64,000 bases of DNA from Bradyrhizobium sp. WSM1743 (GCF_000473065.1 NZ_AXAZ01000046.1:1-64000); one strand, 5' to 3'. Shown: positions 53,178 to 63,192, numbered from the stretch's first letter. Translations and numbers: made by a program. The notes: a model not told the origin generated them from the letters alone.

Positions 53178-54314
53178 ATGAAGAGCCCGTTCTATACCGC
53201 CGAGCACGACGCCTTCCGCGACGTGATGCGCCGCTTCGTCGAGAAGGAGATCACGCCCTTCGCCCATGAATGGGACGAGGCCGGCGAATTCCCGCGCGCG
53301 CTCTATCGCAAGGCGGCCGAGATCGGGCTGTTGGGCCTCGGATTTCCCGAGGAATATGGCGGGATCGCCGCCGACCAGTTCATGAAGATCGTGGCCAGCC
53401 AAGAGCTGGCGCAAGCCGGCGCCGGCGGTATCAGCGCCAGCCTGATGAGCCATACGATTGGATCGCCGCCGATCGCGCGCGCGGCGCGGCCCGAGGTGAA
53501 GGCACGTGTGCTGCCGCAGGTGCTCTCAGGCGAGAAAATCTCGGCGCTGGCGATCACCGAGCCGGGCGGCGGTTCCGATGTCGCGAACCTGCGAACCCGG
53601 GCGCGGCGCGATGGCGATCACTACGTCGTGAGCGGGGAGAAGACCTTCATCACCTCAGGCATGCGCGCCGATTATCTGACGGTTGCGGTGCGCACCGGCG
53701 GCGAGGGTGCCGGCGGCGTCAGCCTGCTCCTGATCGAAGGCGACACGCCCGGCCTGTCGCGAACCAAGCTGAAGAAGATGGGCTGGTGGGCCTCCGACAC
53801 CGCGACGCTGCATTTCGACGAATGCCGCGTGCCGGTCGAGAACCTGATCGGCGAGGAGGGGCAGGGCTTCAAGATCATCATGCAGAACTTCAACAGCGAG
53901 CGCATGGGCATGGCGGCGAGCTGCACGGCCTTTGCGCGTGTCTGTGTCGACGAGGCGGTTGCTTATACCAAGGAGCGCAAGACATTTGGCAAGCCGCTCG
54001 CCCAGCACCAGGTGATCCGCCACAAGATCGTGGACATGGCGCAGAAGGTCGCGGCGTCGCAAGCGATGCTGGAGATGCTGGCGTGGCGTCTCGAGCAGGG
54101 CGAGAGCCCGGTTGCCGAGATCTGCATGATGAAGAACCAGGCGACGCAGACCATGGCGTTCTGCGCCTCCGAAGCCGTGCAGATCTTCGGCGGCGCCGGC
54201 TTCATGCGCGGCATCAAGGCCGAACGCATCTACCGCGAGGTCAAGGTCAACGCCATCGGCGGCGGCACCGAGGAAATCATGAAGGATCTGGCCTCGAGGC
54301 AGATGGGGCTGTGA
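53178..54314 (+). CDS. Acyl-CoA dehydrogenase
   Basis: 378 residues from ATG 53178 (MKSPFYTAEHDAFRDVMRRF). It oxidises an acyl-CoA to the 2,3-enoyl-CoA with FAD. Family blocks: LLGLGFPEEYGGI, ALAITEPGGGSDVANLRTRA (FAD/substrate loop), KTFITSGMRADYLTVAVRTG, KMGWWASDTATLHFDECRVP and the C-terminal QIFGGAGFMRGIKAERIYREVKVNAIGGGTEEIM. It is followed by a second, different acyl-CoA dehydrogenase. The chain-length or branching preference cannot be read directly. Confidence 0.92.
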   Translation: MKSPFYTAEHDAFRDVMRRFVEKEITPFAHEWDEAGEFPRALYRKAAEIGLLGLGFPEEYGGIAADQFMKIVASQELAQAGAGGISASLMSHTIGSPPIARAARPEVKARVLPQVLSGEKISALAITEPGGGSDVANLRTRARRDGDHYVVSGEKTFITSGMRADYLTVAVRTGGEGAGGVSLLLIEGDTPGLSRTKLKKMGWWASDTATLHFDECRVPVENLIGEEGQGFKIIMQNFNSERMGMAASCTAFARVCVDEAVAYTKERKTFGKPLAQHQVIRHKIVDMAQKVAASQAMLEMLAWRLEQGESPVAEICMMKNQATQTMAFCASEAVQIFGGAGFMRGIKAERIYREVKVNAIGGGTEEIMKDLASRQMGL

Positions 54315-54322
54315 CCCTTCTC

Positions 54323-54421
54323 CGTCATTCCGGGGCGACGCGCAGCGTCGAACCCGGAACCTCGATATTGTAGGACTCATCTCTGGATTCCGGGTTCGCG
54401 CTTCGCGCGCCCCGGAATGAC
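54323..54421. repeat. Palindromic repeat, CGTCATTCCGGGGCG family
   Basis: cgtcattccggggcgacgcg pairs with cgcgccccggaatgac around an inner gaacccgg / ccgggttcg stem and a loop. It lies between the two acyl-CoA dehydrogenase genes and ends 12 bases before the start of the second. The aaagggg of that gene's ribosome binding site comes right after it. Confidence 0.85.
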
Positions 54422-54433
54422 AAAGGGGAAACG

Positions 54434-55596
<1,163 letters not shown>

Positions 55597-55597
<1 letters not shown>

Positions 55598-56253
55598 TGA
55601 TCACACTCTACCACTGCGACGCCGCGCGCTCGTTCCGCCCGCTCTGGATGCTGGAGGAGATGGGGCTGCCCTATGAATTGAAGATGCTGCCGTTCCCGCC
55701 GCGGGTGTTTGCCAAGGATTATCTCGCGCTCAATCCGCTCGGGACCATCCCCTTCCTGATCGACGGCGAGACGCGGATGACCGAGTCCTCCGGCATCTGC
55801 CACTATCTCGGCATCAAATACGGCCCGACGCCGCTGATGGTCGGGCCGGAAGATCCCGCCTATGGGGCGTTCCTGAACTGGATGTATTTCAGCGACGCCA
55901 CGTTAACCTTCCCGCAAACGCTGGTGCTGCGATACACCCAGCTCGAACCGGAGGAGCGCCGCAACCCGCAGGTCGCCACCGATTACGCAAAATGGTTCTT
56001 GGGGAGACTGCGCGCGGTCGAGGCAGCGACGGCCAATGCTGAAACCTTGTGCGCGGGCCGCTTCACTGCCGCTGACATTGTCATCGGTTACGCGCTCCGC
56101 CTCGCGAGCAATATCGGGCTCGCCACGGATTTTGGGCCAAATGTCGCAACCTATTGGGCGCGCCTGCAGCAGCGTGACGGTTTCAAGCGGGCTGTTGCGG
56201 CGGAGCAAAAGGCAGGCGTTGAGCAGAATGTCGCGCCAAGGGTGAGGGCGTAA
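55597..56253 (+). CDS. Glutathione S-transferase family protein
   Basis: 218 residues from ATG 55597, overlapping the preceding stop by one base. The N-terminal thioredoxin-like domain is MITLYHCDAARSFRPLWMLEEMGLPYEL with the cis-proline segment LNPLGTIPFL and the glutathione-contacting TESSGICHYL. The C-terminal helical domain has the AGRFTAADIVIGYAL N-capping block. The usual catalytic Ser/Cys may be S12 in AARSFRPLW. Tight coupling with an acyl-CoA dehydrogenase suggests a role in that pathway (isomerisation or detoxification of an enoyl intermediate), unproven. Confidence 0.88.
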
Positions 56254-56262
56254 GTTTGAGCC

Positions 56263-56392
56263 CGTCATTCCGGGGCGGTGCGAAGCATCGAACCCGGAAT
56301 CCCGCGCGGCAATCTCCAGGTTCCGGGTTCGGTCCGGAGCCTGTCATCGGGCCGCGCTTTGCGCGGACCCGGTGGACCGCCCCGGAACGACG
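56263..56392. repeat. Palindromic repeat, CGTCATTCCGGGGCGG family, enlarged
   Basis: cgtcattccggggcgg pairs with ccgccccggaacgacg at the far end; inner stems are gaacccggaatc / ggttccgggttc and gggccgcgctttgcgcgg. The 243-base gap between the GST and AraC genes is mostly this repeat plus the AraC promoter. An insertion-like middle section makes it longer than its relatives. Confidence 0.8.
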
Positions 56393-56496
56393 GCACATGT
56401 TTTCATGACAGCGCTATCCTATCGTGACAGCGCCCAAATTTCCGCTAAGGTGACCTCCATCCGCAGCGGCCAGAGAGCCGCGCGAGGAGGATCCCA

Positions 56497-57297
56497 ATGG
56501 AAGATAAAGGTCGCGAATCCGACCATCTGATGCTGATCACGCCGGAGCGGGTCTTTTATGCCGGCCTGCTCGGCCGCCCCCGCAAGCGGACCCCCGGCTG
56601 CTGCCATGTCTATGTGGCGGTGAAAGGCAATCTGCACCTGACGATCGACGACGTCCTCGCCACCGGCGAGCTGTTCGTCACCCTGCCGAACCAGCGCCAT
56701 TCCATTGCCAGCGACTATCGCACCGCGATCAGCGTGACGCTGGAGCCCGAGAGCATGCCGGATGGCGTCATCGAGGCCCTGGCCGAGCGGCTGACCGGCC
56801 CCGATCGGACCGCCTATGCCCGCAAGATCCTTGCCGCCTACGCGCTGCTGCGCCAGCGCCGCTACGGCGACATCACCACTGCCGAGTTCGACGAGATGTG
56901 CTTTGGCGAAGCGCTGCCGCGCCGCGTGCTCGACCCGCGCATCACGCGCGCCGTAGCCCGCATCGGGCGCTTCTCCGGCGAGCCGGTGACGGCGGATACT
57001 TGCGCGGCGGAAGCAGGGCTCTCGGCCTCGCGCTTCCTGCATCTGTTCAAGGAGGAGACCGGCATCTCGTTCCGCTCCTTCCGCGCCTGGAAGCGCGCGC
57101 GCCATCTGCTGCACTTCGCCAACCAGGACCTCAACCTCGCCCATCTCGCGCAGGATATCGGCTATCCCGATTCCACGCATTTCAGCCATTCGATCCGCCG
57201 CTTCTACGGCCTGAAGCCGCGCGCGATCTTCGTCGGCTCGCGCGACCTTGCGATCTACCGCAGCACCGAGACGGTGCGGCTCGCGGAGGCGAGCTAG
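56497..57297 (+). CDS. AraC-family transcriptional regulator
   Basis: 266 residues with a strong gaggagg ribosome binding site before ATG 56497. The N-terminal region is a short cupin-like sensing domain (HVYVAVKGNLHLTIDDVLATGELFVTLPNQRHSI). The C-terminal 100 residues hold two helix-turn-helix units: SGEPVTADTCAAEAGLSASRFLHLFKEETGISFRSFRAWKR and DLNLAHLAQDIGYPDSTHFSHSIRRFYGLKP. Placed between the acyl-CoA dehydrogenase/GST unit and the BKACE/carboxylase unit, it may activate either. The inverted repeat at 57487-57502 is one candidate site. Confidence 0.92.
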   Translation: MEDKGRESDHLMLITPERVFYAGLLGRPRKRTPGCCHVYVAVKGNLHLTIDDVLATGELFVTLPNQRHSIASDYRTAISVTLEPESMPDGVIEALAERLTGPDRTAYARKILAAYALLRQRRYGDITTAEFDEMCFGEALPRRVLDPRITRAVARIGRFSGEPVTADTCAAEAGLSASRFLHLFKEETGISFRSFRAWKRARHLLHFANQDLNLAHLAQDIGYPDSTHFSHSIRRFYGLKPRAIFVGSRDLAIYRSTETVRLAEAS

Positions 57298-57307
57298 CAT
57301 CGTGTTT

Positions 57308-57424
57308 CGTAGGGTGGGTTAGCCCTGCAGATGCGCGAAGCGCAATCGCCCGGCGTAACCCACCTCTTCTGCTTCCGCGGAGATAGACAGTGGTGGGTTA
57401 CGCCTTCGGCTAACCCACCCTACG
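57308..57424. repeat. Palindromic repeat, CGTAGGGTGGGTTA family
   Basis: cgtagggtgggttagccc pairs with ggctaacccaccctacg; inner copies gcgtaacccacc / ggtgggttacgcc make a four-armed unit. It lies downstream of the AraC gene and before the BKACE gene, both on the plus strand. The same outer word is found at the IS boundary near 302-313. Confidence 0.87.
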
Positions 57425-57486
57425 GCATCTCGTATTCCAGCTTCTCCGCGCAAGAAGCCGCATGTCGCGCGTCACATGATTGTAAC

Positions 57487-57502
57487 CGTTGAATTATCAA
57501 CG
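57487..57502. promoter_or_regulatory. Inverted repeat upstream of the BKACE gene, candidate operator
   Basis: CGTTGA-atta-TCAACG, perfect 6-base arms with a 4-base spacer, ending 17 bases before ATG 57520. It would overlap or closely follow the promoter, a position suited to a repressor. It also overlaps the alternative GTG start at 57502. Confidence 0.4.
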
Positions 57503-57519
57503 TGCGAGACATTGAACGC

Positions 57520-58386
57520 ATGAGCGACAAGGCCGTCATCACCTGCGCGCTGAACGGCGTGCTCACCGATCCGAAGCAGCACAATGTGCCCGTGACGCCC
57601 GAGCAGATGGCGCGCGAGGCCAAGGCTGCCTTCGATGCCGGCGCGTCCATCATGCACATCCATCTGCGCCAGCAGGCGCCAGGCAAGGGGCACCTGCCGT
57701 CTTGGGAGGTCGCGGTCAGCAAGGAGATTCAGCAGGCGATCCGCGAGGCCTGCCCCGGCGTCATCATCAATCACACCTCGGGCGTGTCAGGGCCGAATTA
57801 TAGCGGCGCGCTCGACTGCATCCGCGAGACCAGGCCGGAGATTGCCGCCTGCAATGCCGGCTCGCTGAATTACCTGAAAGTGAAGGCCGACAACACCTGG
57901 GCCTGGCCGCCGATGATGTTCGACAACGCGGTCGAGAAGGTGAAGGACTATCTCGACGTCATGAACGCGGTCGGCACCATCCCCGAGTTCGAGTGCTTCG
58001 ATGTTGGCATCGTCCGCTGCGTCGGCATGTACTACCAGGTCGGCATGTACAAGGGTCCGCTCGAGTATAATTTCGTGATGGGCGTGGCGTCGGGCATGCC
58101 GGCTGATCCCGAGCTGCTGCCGATCCTGATCAAGCTGAAGCGCCCTGAGGCGCATTGGCAGGTTACCGCGATCGGCCGCGAAGAGATCTGGCCGCTGCAT
58201 CAGCGCTGCGCCGAGCTCGGCGGCCACCTGCGCACCGGTCTCGAGGACACCTTCTATCTCGCCGACGGCAGGAAGGTGACCTCGAACGGCCAGCTGATCG
58301 AAGCGGTCGCCGCCTGCGCAAGGCGCGCCGGCCGGGAGATCGCGAGCCCCACCGAGGCGCGGAAGATCTTTGGGACGAATCGGTAG
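57520..58386 (+). CDS. Beta-keto acid cleavage enzyme (BKACE, DUF849 family)
   Basis: 288 residues from ATG 57520 (MSDKAVITCALNGVLTDPKQ); a GTG at 57502 would add six residues. The enzyme condenses a beta-keto acid with acetyl-CoA, giving acetoacetate and a new acyl-CoA. Family marks are the zinc-binding HIHLRQ (near residue 47), NHTSGVSGPNYSGALDCI, GSLNYLK, ECFDVGIVRC and the late GLEDTFYLADGRKVTSNGQLIEA. The variable beta-keto acid substrate is not predictable here. It is placed before the carboxylase pair and may feed or drain the same pathway. Confidence 0.92.
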   Translation: MSDKAVITCALNGVLTDPKQHNVPVTPEQMAREAKAAFDAGASIMHIHLRQQAPGKGHLPSWEVAVSKEIQQAIREACPGVIINHTSGVSGPNYSGALDCIRETRPEIAACNAGSLNYLKVKADNTWAWPPMMFDNAVEKVKDYLDVMNAVGTIPEFECFDVGIVRCVGMYYQVGMYKGPLEYNFVMGVASGMPADPELLPILIKLKRPEAHWQVTAIGREEIWPLHQRCAELGGHLRTGLEDTFYLADGRKVTSNGQLIEAVAACARRAGREIASPTEARKIFGTNR

Positions 58387-58388
58387 TT

Positions 58389-58470
58389 CGTCATTCCGGG
58401 GCGATGCGTAGCATCGAACCCGGAATCTCGAGATTCCGGGTCTGGTCCTTCGGACCATCCCGGAATGACG
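58389..58470. repeat. Palindromic repeat, CGTCATTCCGGGGCG family
   Basis: cgtcattccggggcgatgcg pairs, with mismatches, with gaccatcccggaatgacg; the inner stem is cccggaatctcgagattccggg, identical to that at 46607-46687. It begins 3 bases after the BKACE stop and ends 9 bases before the GTG of the carboxylase gene, whose GGAG lies at its edge. Confidence 0.87.
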
Positions 58471-58479
58471 GAGTAAATT

Positions 58480-60096
58480 GTGGCAGTCATCGAAAACACC
58501 ATCTCCCCCGGCAGTGCCGCCTACCACGTCAATCGCGACGGCATGCTCGCGCTGATCGATCGCATGCGCGCTCTGGAAGAGCGCACGCGCGCGGCGTCGG
58601 CTGCGGCCAAGGATCGCTTCCACAAGCGCGGCCAGCTGCTGCCGCGCGAGCGCGTCGCGCTGGTGCTCGATCCCGGTGCGCCTTTCATCGAGCTGTCGAC
58701 GCTCGCCGGCTACATGTTCGACGTGCCTGATCCTAACAAGAGCGTGCCTGGTGGCGGCGTCATCGCCGGCATCGGTTTCGTCTCGGGCATCCGCTGCATG
58801 GTCAGCGCCAGTGATTCCGGCATCGATGCCGGCGCACTGCAACCTTACGGCCTCGACAAGACGCTGCGGGTGCAGGAGCTCGCGCTGGAGAACAAGCTGC
58901 CTTATGTCCAGCTCGTCGAAAGCGCCGGTGCCAACCTCCTGCGCTACCGCGTCGAGGACTTTGTCCGTGGCGGCAACATCTTTCGCAATCTGGCGCGGCT
59001 GTCGGCGGCGGGACTGCCGGTCGTCACCATCACGCACGGCTCCTCCACCGCGGGCGGCGCGTATCAGACAGGCCTGTCCGACTACATCGTCATGGTCCGC
59101 GGTCGCACCCGCGCCTTCCTCGCCGGGCCGCCGCTGCTGAAGGCCGCGACCGGTGAGATCGCGACCGAGGAGGAGCTCGGCGGCGCCGAGATGCATACGC
59201 AAATCTCCGGCCTTGGTGATTACCTCGCCGAGGACGACCGCGACGGCTTGCGCATCGCGCGCGAGATCATGGCGGCGCTGGAATGGGAGCGGCCCGGCAG
59301 GACGGCTTCGCCATTCAAGCCGCCGCGCTACGACCAGGACGAGCTGCTCGGCATCATGCCGATGGATCACAAGCGGCCCGTGGACATGAAACAGGTGATC
59401 GCGCGCATCATCGACGATTCCGATTTCACCGAGATGGCGCCGAATTACGGTCCGGCCACCGTCTGCGGCCATGCCCGCATCGAAGGGCAGGCGATCGGCA
59501 TCGTCACCAATAACGGTCCGCTCGATCCCGCCGGTGCCAACAAGGCGACGCATTTCATCCAGGCCTGCTGCCAGACCCGTACGCCACTGCTCTATCTGAA
59601 CAACACCACCGGATACATGGTCGGCAAATCTTACGAAGAAGCCGGCATGATCAAGCACGGCTCGAAGATGATCCAGGCGGTGACCTCGGCGACGGTGCCG
59701 CAGATCACCATCTATTGCGGCGCCTCGTTCGGCGCCGGCAATTACGGCATGTGCGGCCGCGGGTTCCATCCGCGCTTCTGCTTTTCCTGGCCCAACGCCA
59801 AGACCGCGGTAATGGGCGGCGAGCAGGCGGCCGAAACCATGGCGATCGTGACCGAGGCCGCCGCCGCGCGTCGCGGCAAGCCGATCGAGAAGGACAGGCT
59901 GGAGGCGATGAAGGCTGAGATCATCGGCGTGTTCGACGGCCAGATGGACGTGTTCTCCACCAGCGCCCGCGTGCTCGATGACGGCGTGATCGATCCGCGC
60001 GACACCCGCGCGGTGCTGTCCGAAGTGCTCGCGATCTGCCGCGAGGGCGATGCGCGCATGCCTCAGCGCATGCAGTTCTCGGTGGCCCGCCCATGA
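58480..60096 (+). CDS. Acyl-CoA carboxylase, carboxyltransferase (beta) subunit
   Basis: 538 residues from GTG 58480 with ggag 7 bases upstream. It transfers carboxyl from biotin to an acyl-CoA. Crotonase-like carboxyltransferase blocks are clear: ISLSTLAGYMF-like FIELSTLAGYMF, GGGVIAGIGFVSGIRCMV, GLSDYIVMVRGRTRAFLAGPP, EIATEEELGGAEMHTQISG and NNTTGYMVGKSYEEAG. Overall it is closest in feel to methylcrotonyl-CoA or geranyl-CoA carboxylase beta subunits. Its stop overlaps the alpha subunit start by four bases (ATGA), ensuring equal synthesis. Confidence 0.9.
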   Translation: MAVIENTISPGSAAYHVNRDGMLALIDRMRALEERTRAASAAAKDRFHKRGQLLPRERVALVLDPGAPFIELSTLAGYMFDVPDPNKSVPGGGVIAGIGFVSGIRCMVSASDSGIDAGALQPYGLDKTLRVQELALENKLPYVQLVESAGANLLRYRVEDFVRGGNIFRNLARLSAAGLPVVTITHGSSTAGGAYQTGLSDYIVMVRGRTRAFLAGPPLLKAATGEIATEEELGGAEMHTQISGLGDYLAEDDRDGLRIAREIMAALEWERPGRTASPFKPPRYDQDELLGIMPMDHKRPVDMKQVIARIIDDSDFTEMAPNYGPATVCGHARIEGQAIGIVTNNGPLDPAGANKATHFIQACCQTRTPLLYLNNTTGYMVGKSYEEAGMIKHGSKMIQAVTSATVPQITIYCGASFGAGNYGMCGRGFHPRFCFSWPNAKTAVMGGEQAAETMAIVTEAAAARRGKPIEKDRLEAMKAEIIGVFDGQMDVFSTSARVLDDGVIDPRDTRAVLSEVLAICREGDARMPQRMQFSVARP

Positions 60097-62066
60097 GGAA
60101 CGGATCAGTGCAGCACCGGCCGTTCTTCAAGGTTCTGGTAGCCAATCGCGGCGAGATTGCGTTGCGCGTGATGCGCAGTGCGCGGCGCTTGGGCTTAAGT
60201 GTCGTCGCAGTCTATTCCGATGTCGATTGTAATGCGCTCCACGTCAAGCAGGCCGATCAGGCCGTGCGCATCGGCGAGGCGCTGCCGGCGCAGTCCTATC
60301 TCAACATCCCCGCGATCATTGCCGCAGCCAAGGCGAGCGGCGCGGACGCCGTTCACCCCGGCTATGGCTTCTTGGCGGAAAACGAGGAGTTTGCGCAAGC
60401 GTGCAAGGAGGCCGGCCTCGTCTTCATCGGCCCGTCGCCGCAGGCGATCGAGGCCATGGGCAACAAGGCCGGCGCCAAGGAGATCATGAAGAAGGCCGGC
60501 GTGCCCATCGTGCCCGGCTATCAGGGCGCAGATCAGGGCGACGAGGTGATGCTCGCGGAGGCCAGGAGGATCGGCTTTCCCGTGATGATCAAGGCGGTCG
60601 CCGGCGGCGGCGGGCGCGGCATGCGGCTCGTGACCGATGCCGCCTCGTTTCCCGATGCGCTGCGCAGTGCGCGTTCCGAGGCGAAGGCCGCATTCGGCGA
60701 TCCCACCGTCATCCTCGAGCGTGCGATCCAGAGTCCCCGCCACATCGAGATCCAGGTGTTTGGCGACAGCCACGGCAACGCCATCCATCTCGGCGAGCGC
60801 GACTGCTCGGTGCAGCGGCGGCACCAGAAGCTGATCGAGGAGGCGCCGTCGCCAGCCGTCACGCCCGAGCTGCGCGCGCAAATGGGCGAGGTCGCGGTAT
60901 CAGCGGTGAAAGCGCTGCGCTACCAGGGCGCCGGCACGCTGGAGTTCTTGCTCGATCAAAGCGGCGAGTTCTACTTCATGGAGATGAACACGCGCCTCCA
61001 GGTCGAACACCCTGTGACCGAGGCGATCACCGGGCTCGATCTCGTCGAGCTGCAGCTGCGCGTCGCGCGCGGCGAGCCGTTGCCCGTGAAGCAGCAGGAC
61101 ATCCGCTTCGAAGGCCATGCCATCGAGGTCCGGCTCTGCTCGGAGGATGCCGCGCGGGATTTCATGCCGCAGTCCGGCCGCATGGCGCGCTGGGAGGTGC
61201 CCGAAGGCATCCGCGTGGAGCATGCACTGCAATCGGGCTCGGAAATTCCGCCATTCTACGATTCCATGATCGCCAAGGTGATCAGCCACGGCACCACGCG
61301 CGAGGAGGCGAGGGGACGGCTGATCGTTGGCCTCGAGCAGCTCACCGCGTTTGGCGTGACCACGAACCAGGCGTTCCTGATGTCCTGCCTGCGTCATCCC
61401 GGTTTCGCCAAAGGCGAGGCGACGACGGCGTTCATCGGCGCGCATCGCGACGAGCTGCTGGCACCGCGCGCGAACGCGGCATTCGACGTGGCGCTGGCGG
61501 GCTTGCTGCTCTACGTCACCAACCCACGCGCACCGTCTTGGCAGGGTGGGCGGAGTCTCGCCGCCACCTTTCCGCTGCCGACGAAGATCGAAATCGCCGG
61601 CCAAGCCCACGAACTCGAAGTCACGCGTGAGCGCGATGGCAGCTACAGTGTCGTCGACTGTCGCCAGGATAGGTTCGAGATCGACCAGCTCGATCCCGAT
61701 GCCATCCGCTTCCGCCACGATGGCGTGATGGACAGCGCTAAATTTTTGCGCGACGGCGATCGGCTGTACGTCCAGCACCGCGGCATTCCGCTCGCCGTCA
61801 CCGATCTCACCCTCGCCGCGCCGAAAGCGGCTGCAACGAATGGCGGCGACGGCAAGGTCCGCGCCGCCATGAACGGCCGCGTCGTCGCCGTTCTGGTCAA
61901 GCCCGGCGACCGCGTCACCGCCGGCCAGCCGGTGCTGACGCTGGAAGCAATGAAGATGGAGCACGTCCACAAGGCCGGTATCGACGGCGTCGTCGGCGCG
62001 ATCGATGTTGCCGAGGGCGAGCAGGTGACGACGGGACGGATCGTCGCGGAGATCGGGGCAGCGTAA
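60093..62066 (+). CDS. Acyl-CoA carboxylase, biotin carboxylase/biotin carrier (alpha) subunit
   Basis: 657 residues. The N-terminal biotin carboxylase (FKVLVANRGEIALRVMRSARR, AVAGGGGRGMRLV, ERDCSVQRRHQKLIEEAPSP, EMNTRLQVEHPVTE) carboxylates biotin with ATP and bicarbonate. A linker of about 120 residues joins a C-terminal biotinyl domain with the AMKMEH motif, whose Lys carries biotin (near 631). The domain order fits methylcrotonyl-, geranyl- or propionyl-CoA carboxylases. It starts at ATG 60093 inside the beta stop. The substrate could be a branched enoyl-CoA from the two dehydrogenases upstream, by inference. Confidence 0.93.
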   Translation: MRNGSVQHRPFFKVLVANRGEIALRVMRSARRLGLSVVAVYSDVDCNALHVKQADQAVRIGEALPAQSYLNIPAIIAAAKASGADAVHPGYGFLAENEEFAQACKEAGLVFIGPSPQAIEAMGNKAGAKEIMKKAGVPIVPGYQGADQGDEVMLAEARRIGFPVMIKAVAGGGGRGMRLVTDAASFPDALRSARSEAKAAFGDPTVILERAIQSPRHIEIQVFGDSHGNAIHLGERDCSVQRRHQKLIEEAPSPAVTPELRAQMGEVAVSAVKALRYQGAGTLEFLLDQSGEFYFMEMNTRLQVEHPVTEAITGLDLVELQLRVARGEPLPVKQQDIRFEGHAIEVRLCSEDAARDFMPQSGRMARWEVPEGIRVEHALQSGSEIPPFYDSMIAKVISHGTTREEARGRLIVGLEQLTAFGVTTNQAFLMSCLRHPGFAKGEATTAFIGAHRDELLAPRANAAFDVALAGLLLYVTNPRAPSWQGGRSLAATFPLPTKIEIAGQAHELEVTRERDGSYSVVDCRQDRFEIDQLDPDAIRFRHDGVMDSAKFLRDGDRLYVQHRGIPLAVTDLTLAAPKAAATNGGDGKVRAAMNGRVVAVLVKPGDRVTAGQPVLTLEAMKMEHVHKAGIDGVVGAIDVAEGEQVTTGRIVAEIGAA

Positions 62067-62084
62067 GCGCGGCGAACGCGGTCT

Positions 62085-62120
62085 GGTAGGGTGGGCAAAG
62101 GCGCGAAGCGCCGTGCCCAC
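62085..62120. repeat. Half-unit of the GTAGGGTGGGC repeat family
   Basis: ggtagggtgggcaaagg-cgcgaagcg-ccgtgcccac, the left half of the unit seen at 14184-14276, without the closing ccaccctacg arm. It lies 18 bases after the carboxylase stop. The rest of the gap to 62294 holds the promoter and operators at 62232-62277 and otherwise nothing that I recognise. Confidence 0.7.
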
Positions 62121-62231
62121 AAATGTCGATCGTAAGCGAGATGGACGCCTCGCATTGCCCCCTACCGCGTCTCCTGGAACGCAAACGATTTCAATGAGGT
62201 TTTCGCTCGCAGAGCTCGCGCACAATCTCTA

Positions 62232-62277
62232 TTGAACATTGTTCATTTCGGAGATATAGATGTTGAACTTTGTTCAA
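62232..62277 (+). promoter_or_regulatory. Promoter with two phased palindromic operators
   Basis: A -35 box TTGAAC (62232-62237), a 17-base spacer and a -10 box TATAGA (62255-62260) form a good promoter. Palindrome 1, TGAAC-att-GTTCA (62233-62245), covers the -35 box. Palindrome 2, TTGAAC-ttt-GTTCAA (62263-62277), covers the likely transcription start. Their centres (62239 and 62270) are 31 bases apart, three helical turns. This is the layout of a tightly repressed promoter bound by two dimers of the same repressor, which is not encoded in the window. Confidence 0.65.
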
Positions 62278-62294
62278 TTGTCCCGGAGCCTCGC

Positions 62295-63098
62295 ATGTTG
62301 CACGCCGATGATCCCGCCCAAGCGACCACTGCCAAGCTCCCTTCAGTGTCTCGCCGTTTTGCGCTTGGCGCGCTGCAAGCCCGCGAAAAATACCTGCTCG
62401 GTGCACTCCTCGTCCTGATCCTGGCCGCGCTCTTTGCGCCCGCATTGCCCGCCGCCGCCTGGCACATCCCGCATTTCGTCGACGACCACACCTGGCTCGG
62501 AGTGCCCAACGCCGGCGATGTGCTGAGCAATCTTGCCTTCCTCGCCATGGGCGTCTGGGGCTCGGAGCGGCTGCGTGCCCGCCATGATGCGCCCATCGGG
62601 GCGAGCTGGTTCTTCGTAGGGCTGATCCTCACTTGCCTGGGCTCGGGCTTCTACCATCTCGACCCCGACGTGCCGCAACGGCTCGTGGCCGATCGTCTCG
62701 GCATGGCGGTCGCGTTCGCAGGATTTCTGGGCATCGCGGCCAGCGAGCGGATCAGCACGCGCGCCGGCGAAGCAGTGCTGGTGCTGGCGATGATCGCGGG
62801 CCTGTTAGCTGCCTGGGTGGCACGCGAGAATCTCACGCCCTGGTTGGTGGTGCAGTTCGGCGGCATGGCGCTGGCGGTGGGCCTCGCGTTGACGCGTCCC
62901 CGGCCCGGCGCGCTTGGCGTGCCGCTCGGCGGCGTGATCGTCTTCTATGTGATCGCTAAACTTCTCGAAATGGGCGACGTGACCGTGTTCGAAGCGACCG
63001 GGCACATGGTCTCGGGCCACACGCTCAAGCATCTCGCTGCTGCGCTCGCGGCCTGGCCGGTGATCCGGGCGCTGGGATCTAGGCCGTGTACTCATTAA
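62295..63098 (+). CDS. CREST/alkaline-ceramidase-like membrane protein
   Basis: 267 residues from ATG 62295 with ggag 7 bases upstream; an upstream start at 62232 would lie inside the operators. About seven hydrophobic segments follow a hydrophilic N-terminus of about 30 residues. Conserved metal-site residues of the CREST superfamily are visible in order: the Ser-His of LGSGFYHLDPD, the Asp of VADRLGM and the paired His of SGHTLKHLAAAL. Such proteins hydrolyse amide bonds of lipids in the membrane. Ceramidase activity is possible but unproven, and other CREST hydrolases are alternatives. Confidence 0.75.
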   Translation: MLHADDPAQATTAKLPSVSRRFALGALQAREKYLLGALLVLILAALFAPALPAAAWHIPHFVDDHTWLGVPNAGDVLSNLAFLAMGVWGSERLRARHDAPIGASWFFVGLILTCLGSGFYHLDPDVPQRLVADRLGMAVAFAGFLGIAASERISTRAGEAVLVLAMIAGLLAAWVARENLTPWLVVQFGGMALAVGLALTRPRPGALGVPLGGVIVFYVIAKLLEMGDVTVFEATGHMVSGHTLKHLAAALAAWPVIRALGSRPCTH

Positions 63099-63192
63099 GC
63101 GGCTGGCCGCCGCCTGATGTCCGCCGCTTAAGCCCTAACACCGGCGGAGAAGCAGCAATCTTCTAATGTCGCTGAAGGGCCAGGAGCAGTCA

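Noticed and set aside
57787..59769. 660-residue minus-strand open frame
   Set aside because: It is antisense across the BKACE gene, a repeat and the carboxylase beta gene; composition only.
62233..62277. LexA box
   Set aside because: The alphaproteobacterial LexA box is a direct repeat, GTTC-N7-GTTC. These sites are inverted repeats with a 3-base spacer.
62232..62294. Upstream start for the CREST-like protein
   Set aside because: It would place coding sequence over the promoter and both operators, and ATG 62295 has a better ribosome binding site.
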